This document shows, one piece after another, positions 60,201 through 64,000 of a DNA stretch of 64,000 nucleotides (its first letter is position 1; each line of letters begins with the position of its first letter). Source of the DNA: Spirodela intermedia (Eukaryota; Streptophyta; Magnoliopsida; Alismatales; Araceae); the NCBI GenBank assembly GCA_902729315.2, contig LR746266.1, positions 4,722,759-4,786,758 on the forward strand, given 5' to 3'. The position numbers were made by a program, and so were the translations under genes. The notes under the pieces were generated by a model that saw only the letters and a list, made by a program, of their open reading frames with translations, did not search any database and had not been told where the DNA came from.

Positions 60201-60426
60201 TTAGTGGAATGAATGCCTTACCTATAATGTGGAACCAATTTTGTTTGAGGCTCAAGTTGACTTCGGATCAACAACTCATCTCTAATGCGGATTTTTTTCT
60301 CGTTGACCCAGATATCGACCTTCAGGGTTTGACCTTACTCATATAGACTAATGCAGACTTCTGATTATCCAGGGACGAGAGAGATTAGGAGACAGGCCCC
60401 TCTTCGTCCTCGTTAAAGCGTTTTGA
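54221..60426 (+). CDS. APT1: Adenine phosphoribosyltransferase (APT1-type)
   Basis: Purine-salvage enzyme that converts adenine plus PRPP to AMP. In plants it also inactivates cytokinin bases. Exons: 54221-54305, 54454-54564, 55904-55996, 57858-58007, 59053-59111, 60373-60426. All introns are GT-AG; four of the five split a Gly or Glu codon after its first base. The product is 183 residues. Blocks in order: [75 protein letters not shown], the PRPP-binding loop [13 protein letters not shown] (residues 126-138), [13 protein letters not shown] and the end [10 protein letters not shown]. Length and all active-site motifs are normal for a type I APRT. The last exon is only 54 bases and lies 1.3 kb beyond exon 5. 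An upstream in-frame start could add a transit peptide. Tandem with the GINT1-like gene, 1.1 kb downstream. Confidence 0.96.
54565..55903 (+). other. APT intron 2
   Basis: A 1.3-kb AT-rich intron bounded by GCTG|gtaata and gcgcag|GAATTG. No nested feature seen. Confidence 0.85.
55997..57857 (+). other. APT intron 3 (1.9 kb)
   Basis: AT-rich. It contains an antisense open frame of 106 codons starting with ATG (57690 down to 57370) with no recognisable domain, about what chance allows in this much sequence. Donor gtatct, acceptor ttgcag. Confidence 0.8.
58008..59052 (+). other. APT intron 4
   Basis: AT-rich 1.0-kb intron, donor gtaatt, acceptor tttgcag. Nothing else recognised. Confidence 0.85.
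59112..60372 (+). other. APT intron 5
   Basis: AT-rich 1.3-kb intron, donor gttagg, acceptor atccag, joining LPELK to the short final exon. Nothing else recognised. Confidence 0.85.
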
Positions 60427-61524
60427 CCCGCCTCCCTTGGTTTGTCACCATGTTCTGGGTCTGCTCAGATTGTCGGCAGTTGGAAACTTCGCAGAAGTCT
60501 TCATAACCAATGAAGCCGAAGATTTCTCATGGACGGAATCATTGTAACGTCAGCCTTGTTGCCCATTTGACTTTTCTTGACTGATGATTTGCGCCGAGTT
60601 CCGGTTGAAGCTGATCTCCATCAGATGTTAATTTGGCCTCGGATATTGGTTTTTCCGTACTATCTTTCAAAAGGCCTTTATTTTTTTTTTATCAAATCGG
60701 GATTATAATTTATCCGATATAATTACCATTTCGTAGCTTATTTTTTATGCTTTGACTTTCGATCCGTTCGATTAAATCCATACTTTTTTGACTAAAATAT
60801 TTATAATGTATCTAGCTCTGTGGCAGCTACATATTATGTAAAATCTAACTATACACATATAGATAGAGTGCCACTTAACGGAATATGTTGGTCAACACAT
60901 TCTTCCTATCCACGCCTGGCCCAGAGGGGGCCCTGTCATTCTGTGTCAACCGGCGTGTGCGCTCGTCAAAATATAACGTGAACATGGTTTTTAAAGCTGG
61001 TATAGGTGGGTCAACGGGCTGTCTTCTCTCTCTCGCCGTAGGACAGACGGAAGGTCGTTGAATTTATCCATCACGGGGAGGTGATGAAGAAGAAAGCCCG
61101 GGAAAGGAAGAGGAACAGAGGTTCCTGGATGCTGCCGTGCCGGAGAAAAAGTTGAGGACACCGCCGCCCCGGGCCGTCGTCCACGGAGACGGCGCGACCC
61201 ATTCGGTCCTCCGGTCGCAGGACGCCTCTCATCTGGATTCTGGGAAGAAATATAACTTCCCATGCAAGGTCGGAGACGGTGTTGACCGTGGGAGCAGACG
61301 ATTTCCTCCTAGACCGCCTCTGGTTTTTCTTACTTATATGCCGTCAACGGAAAAAAAGAATGAATAAAAACTAGGGAGGTTCTTCTGGGAATGGTGCAAC
61401 TGCCCCACGGCTTTTGGCAGCACTTCATCAGTAGGTTCAGGAGAAGCACGCAAGGAGGCGGAGCTGTGGAGGAGGAAGAAGAATCGGTCTTGAGAAAATC
61501 GGGAGGTAGCCTCTGCCGGGAGGG
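60427..61524. other. Spacer between APT and the GINT1-like gene
   Basis: The 3' flank of APT is AT-rich, then composition turns GC-rich from about 61,000 in what is probably the leader of the GINT1-like gene. No clear TATA box. It contains the uORF listed separately. Confidence 0.45.
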
Positions 61525-61528
61525 ATGA
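61391..61528 (+). CDS. Upstream ORF (45 codons) overlapping the GINT1-like start codon
   Basis: An ATG at 61391 opens a 45-residue frame beginning MVQLPHGFWQHF. It is acidic in the middle (a run of five Glu) and ends at TGA 61526-61528. Its stop overlaps the main start codon (61525) as ATGA, the classic arrangement for termination-coupled reinitiation. Whether the transcript starts upstream of 61391 is unknown, and no conserved uORF peptide family is recognised, so this may be incidental. Confidence 0.35.
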   Translation: MVQLPHGFWQHFISRFRRSTQGGGAVEEEEESVLRKSGGSLCREG

Positions 61529-64000
61529 GCCGCCACCGTCACTTCCTCGCCTCCGCAGGCGGCGCACTCCTGTTCGTCCTCTCGTGTCTCGTCGCCCTAG
61601 CGTTCGTCGCCTCTCTCTTCGCCCGGCTGAACTCCTACCCGCGGTACTCCTACGCCTCCTCTAATCCCAACTCGACGGGATGCAACCTGGACGGGGAAGG
61701 CTCGTGGTCCGTCGGAGTCTTCTACGGCGATTCCCCGCTTTCCCTCAAGCCCATCGAGTCGGTGAGCGTCCTCTCTTCCTTTCTCCTCCTTCCCTCTTCC
61801 CCTCCCCATGTGTGATGCTCCTGAGAACTCTTTCGGGCTCTCTGACTCCGTCTTGATTGCGAACCAGTGGAACATCTGGAGAAACAGCAGCACGGCGTGC
61901 CCTGTCGCGAACCCCGTCTTCACCTGCGCCTCGACCTCCGACGCGGGTTCTCCCAGTAACTTCATCGCCGATCCTTTTCTCTACATCGACGTCAGTTGCC
62001 ATCCCCTACATTTTAAGTATATTGTTTTTTCTTGTGTGACTCTGTTTTAGCGCGAATACTTTTGGTATCTGTCTGAAATGTTTGAGCATGATGCTTGTAT
62101 CTGCTTCAACCTCTATTTCCTTTCCAAGTAAGCGTCCGTTACTTCATCGGTGACTGAGAGTCCGGCATGGAAAGAAACCTGAGGGTTGGAAACCGATCAG
62201 TGACTGCATCCAGCAACTAATAAATCTTCAGTCCCTCATACGCTTACTATGACTATATCACCGATGTAACATGCGCCCGTGTGATCTTAATCTTTCGTTC
62301 TCTATCTCTAGTGTGTTTGAGGTGTTTTTCCAGGTGATTTCGGTTCGCGTTTCAGCTAGAAAATCTCACCTATCGTCTTCTCTTTGTCTCCTTGTTCCAG
62401 GGGAGCTCTCTGTATTTATTCTTTGAGACCAAAAACTCGATCACCATGCAAGGAGACATCGGGGTCGCTAAAAGCAGCGACAATGGATCGACATGGGAGC
62501 ACCTGGGTATTATACTGGATGAGGAGTGGCATCTCTCTTACCCGTTCGTCTTCAATTACCGCGGCCAAGTAAAAACCCTACCTTGATTCAGACAATAAAT
62601 TTTTTCCGCAGCCAACTTAATGGCACGACCAGCCCAGTTCATCCGGTCGATCATTCCATTAATCTTCGTCGTTCTTACCTTCTCTTTTCTTCGACAGATT
62701 TATCTGATGCCCGAAGGCAGCAAGAAAGGGGACCTTCGTCTCTATCGGGCGGTGGATTTCCCCCTGAAATGGATATTGGAGAAAGTCATCCTTGACAGGC
62801 CCCTCATAGATACGTTCATGGTGAACTACCAGGGAATGTACTGGCTTTTCGGGTCCGACTGGAGAGGTTCTGGAGTTATAAAGAACGGGCAGCTGGAGAT
62901 ATGGTACAGCAGCTCACCGTTCGGCCCCTGGAAGCCCCACGGGCGGAATCCAATCCACAACATGGACAAGAGCTTGGGTGCTCGGAACGCTGGCCGGCCG
63001 TTCGTTTACAACGGGAGTTTATACCGCCCTGGACAAGACTGCGGCGAAACCTATGGCCGGCGAGTGCGTTTGTTCGAGATTCTGTCTCTAACGGTCGACG
63101 AGTACCGGGAGATCGAGGTGCCCCTCGGCATTGAAGAGCCCAAAAAGGGGAGGAATGCCTGGAACGGCGCTCGCTATCACCAGCTCGACGCGCAGCAGCT
63201 TCCCTCAGGGGAGTGGATCGCCGTGATGGATGGGGATCGAGTGCCTTCCGGCGAGAACCTCCGCAGGCTCATCATCGGCTATTCCCTGATAGCAGCGGCT
63301 GTTGCACTCGTAGTTCTAGCTGGGGCGGTCCTGTGCGTCCTCAAGTGCCTGCTCCGCCGTGGCTCCTCCCTTCCGCAGTCAGGGACGCCGGATGATGGTC
63401 TCGCCGCTGCAACAAAAGCTCTCCCTCTCCTCTCTTGCATCCTGGTGGGGCTTCTGGGTCTTCTGAAGAAGTTGAGCTGGTCATCCAAGAGTAAAGTGGG
63501 GGTCCGAGCCTGCGTGGGGCGCTTGGTTCTAGGCGTCGCGCTTCTCTCAGCCGTCGTCATAGTGTGCACCGGCGTGTATTATCTACGGAGAGGGAACGGC
63601 GTGGAGGAGGCGTACCCCTGGAAGGGGCAATACTCTCAGTTCACACTGCTGACCATGGCCAGCGACGCATATCCACGGAACCTGAGAAAATTAGTGAAGC
63701 ACTACTCGCGATGCCCGTCAGTGGGGGAGATCGTGATTGTGTGGAACAAAGGGCAGCCGCCGCCGGCGGGTGACTTCCATCACTCCGCAGTTCCCATCCG
63801 GATCAGAGTGGAGGCCCAGAATTCCTTGAACAACCGCTTCAAAGCCGACCCCTTGATAAAGAACAGAGGTGTTCTTCAGCTCGAATTCGGCGCCATGGTT
63901 GGCTGCAATGATCTGGAGCGGGGATTCAAGGTGTGGCGACAGTACCCGGATAGGATCGTTGGGTTCTTCCCAGGCCTCGCCGACGGGAACCCGTTGACAA
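61525..64000 (+). CDS. Glucosamine inositolphosphorylceramide transferase (GINT1, GT64)-like protein, 3' end outside the window
   Basis: Golgi glycosyltransferase family that adds glucosamine or N-acetylglucosamine to GIPC sphingolipids. Exons: 61525-61761, 61868-61990, 62401-62568, then 62698 to beyond 64000; GT-AG introns, all phase 0; at least 610 residues. An N-terminal signal anchor spans about residues 12-35. A luminal propeller-like domain follows (blocks ADPFLYI, SLYLFFETKNSITMQGDIGVA, WHLSYPFVFNYRGQIYLMPEG, NGQLEIWYSSSPFGPWKPH, RPGQDCGE, GEWIAVMDGDRV). Two strong hydrophobic segments lie at about 367-396 and 452-472, with a weaker one between. The GT64 domain starts near SQFTLLTMASDA and includes RCPSVGEIVIVWNKG, VPIRIRVEAQNSLNNRF and DPLIK. 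Where GT64 enzymes carry the metal-binding acidic triplet (LELDDD in remembered GINT1), this protein reads LQLEFG (EFG at residues 572-574). The frame is otherwise intact. Confidence 0.88.

Noticed and set aside
1-64000. CRISPR array, operons, ribosome binding sites, phage or bacterial mobile elements
   Set aside because: The genes have spliceosomal introns and plant-specific families; no repeat-spacer pattern or prokaryotic signal is present.

Overview
The window is nuclear DNA of a flowering plant. It carries eight protein-coding genes built from exons with canonical GT-AG introns, and every product belongs to a land-plant family. GC-rich exons with strongly GC-biased third positions (LBD, HOOKLESS1-like, zinc finger, GINT1-like) next to AT-rich introns and spacers suggest a monocot. 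One gene per 8 kb, no recognisable transposon polymerase or integrase, and many (GA)n/(CT)n microsatellites suggest a compact genome. A duckweed-like or other basal monocot would fit, but that is an inference and no species is assigned.

Layout, left to right. 1-5710: AT-rich then GC-rich non-coding DNA with a degenerate minisatellite. 5711-13268 (+): QWRF-motif / AUGMIN subunit 8-like microtubule protein, six exons. 16233-17034 (-): class II LOB-domain regulator of the LBD37/38/39 type. 21306-23905 (+): formamidase/acetamidase, seven exons. 23906-34607: about 10.7 kb with no supported gene. 34608-36198 (+): HOOKLESS1-type GNAT acetyltransferase. 38730-41425 (-): NPY-type BTB-NPH3 protein. 49999-50773 (-): two-finger C2H2 ZAT-type repressor whose 3' end is disrupted by an 85-bp tandem duplication. 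54221-60426 (+): adenine phosphoribosyltransferase, six exons, with an upstream in-frame extension that looks like a transit peptide. 61525-64000 (+, cut by the window end): glucosamine inositolphosphorylceramide transferase (GINT1, GT64)-like protein whose catalytic DXD motif is replaced.

The genes do not form a pathway or cluster. They cover cytoskeleton (QWRF), nitrogen and stress transcription (LBD, ZAT), auxin-linked growth (HLS1-like, NPY-like), amide and purine salvage (formamidase, APT) and sphingolipid glycosylation (GINT1-like). Nothing here looks like a new multi-gene system. The observations most worth following up are the frameshifting duplication in the zinc-finger gene, the missing DXD in the GT64 gene, the putative dual-targeting leader of APT, a uORF that overlaps the GINT1-like start codon as ATGA, and a miRNA-precursor-like hairpin in intron 4 of the QWRF gene. 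All exon borders were set by eye from splice consensus and remembered family sequence; no alignment, transcript data or database search was available.
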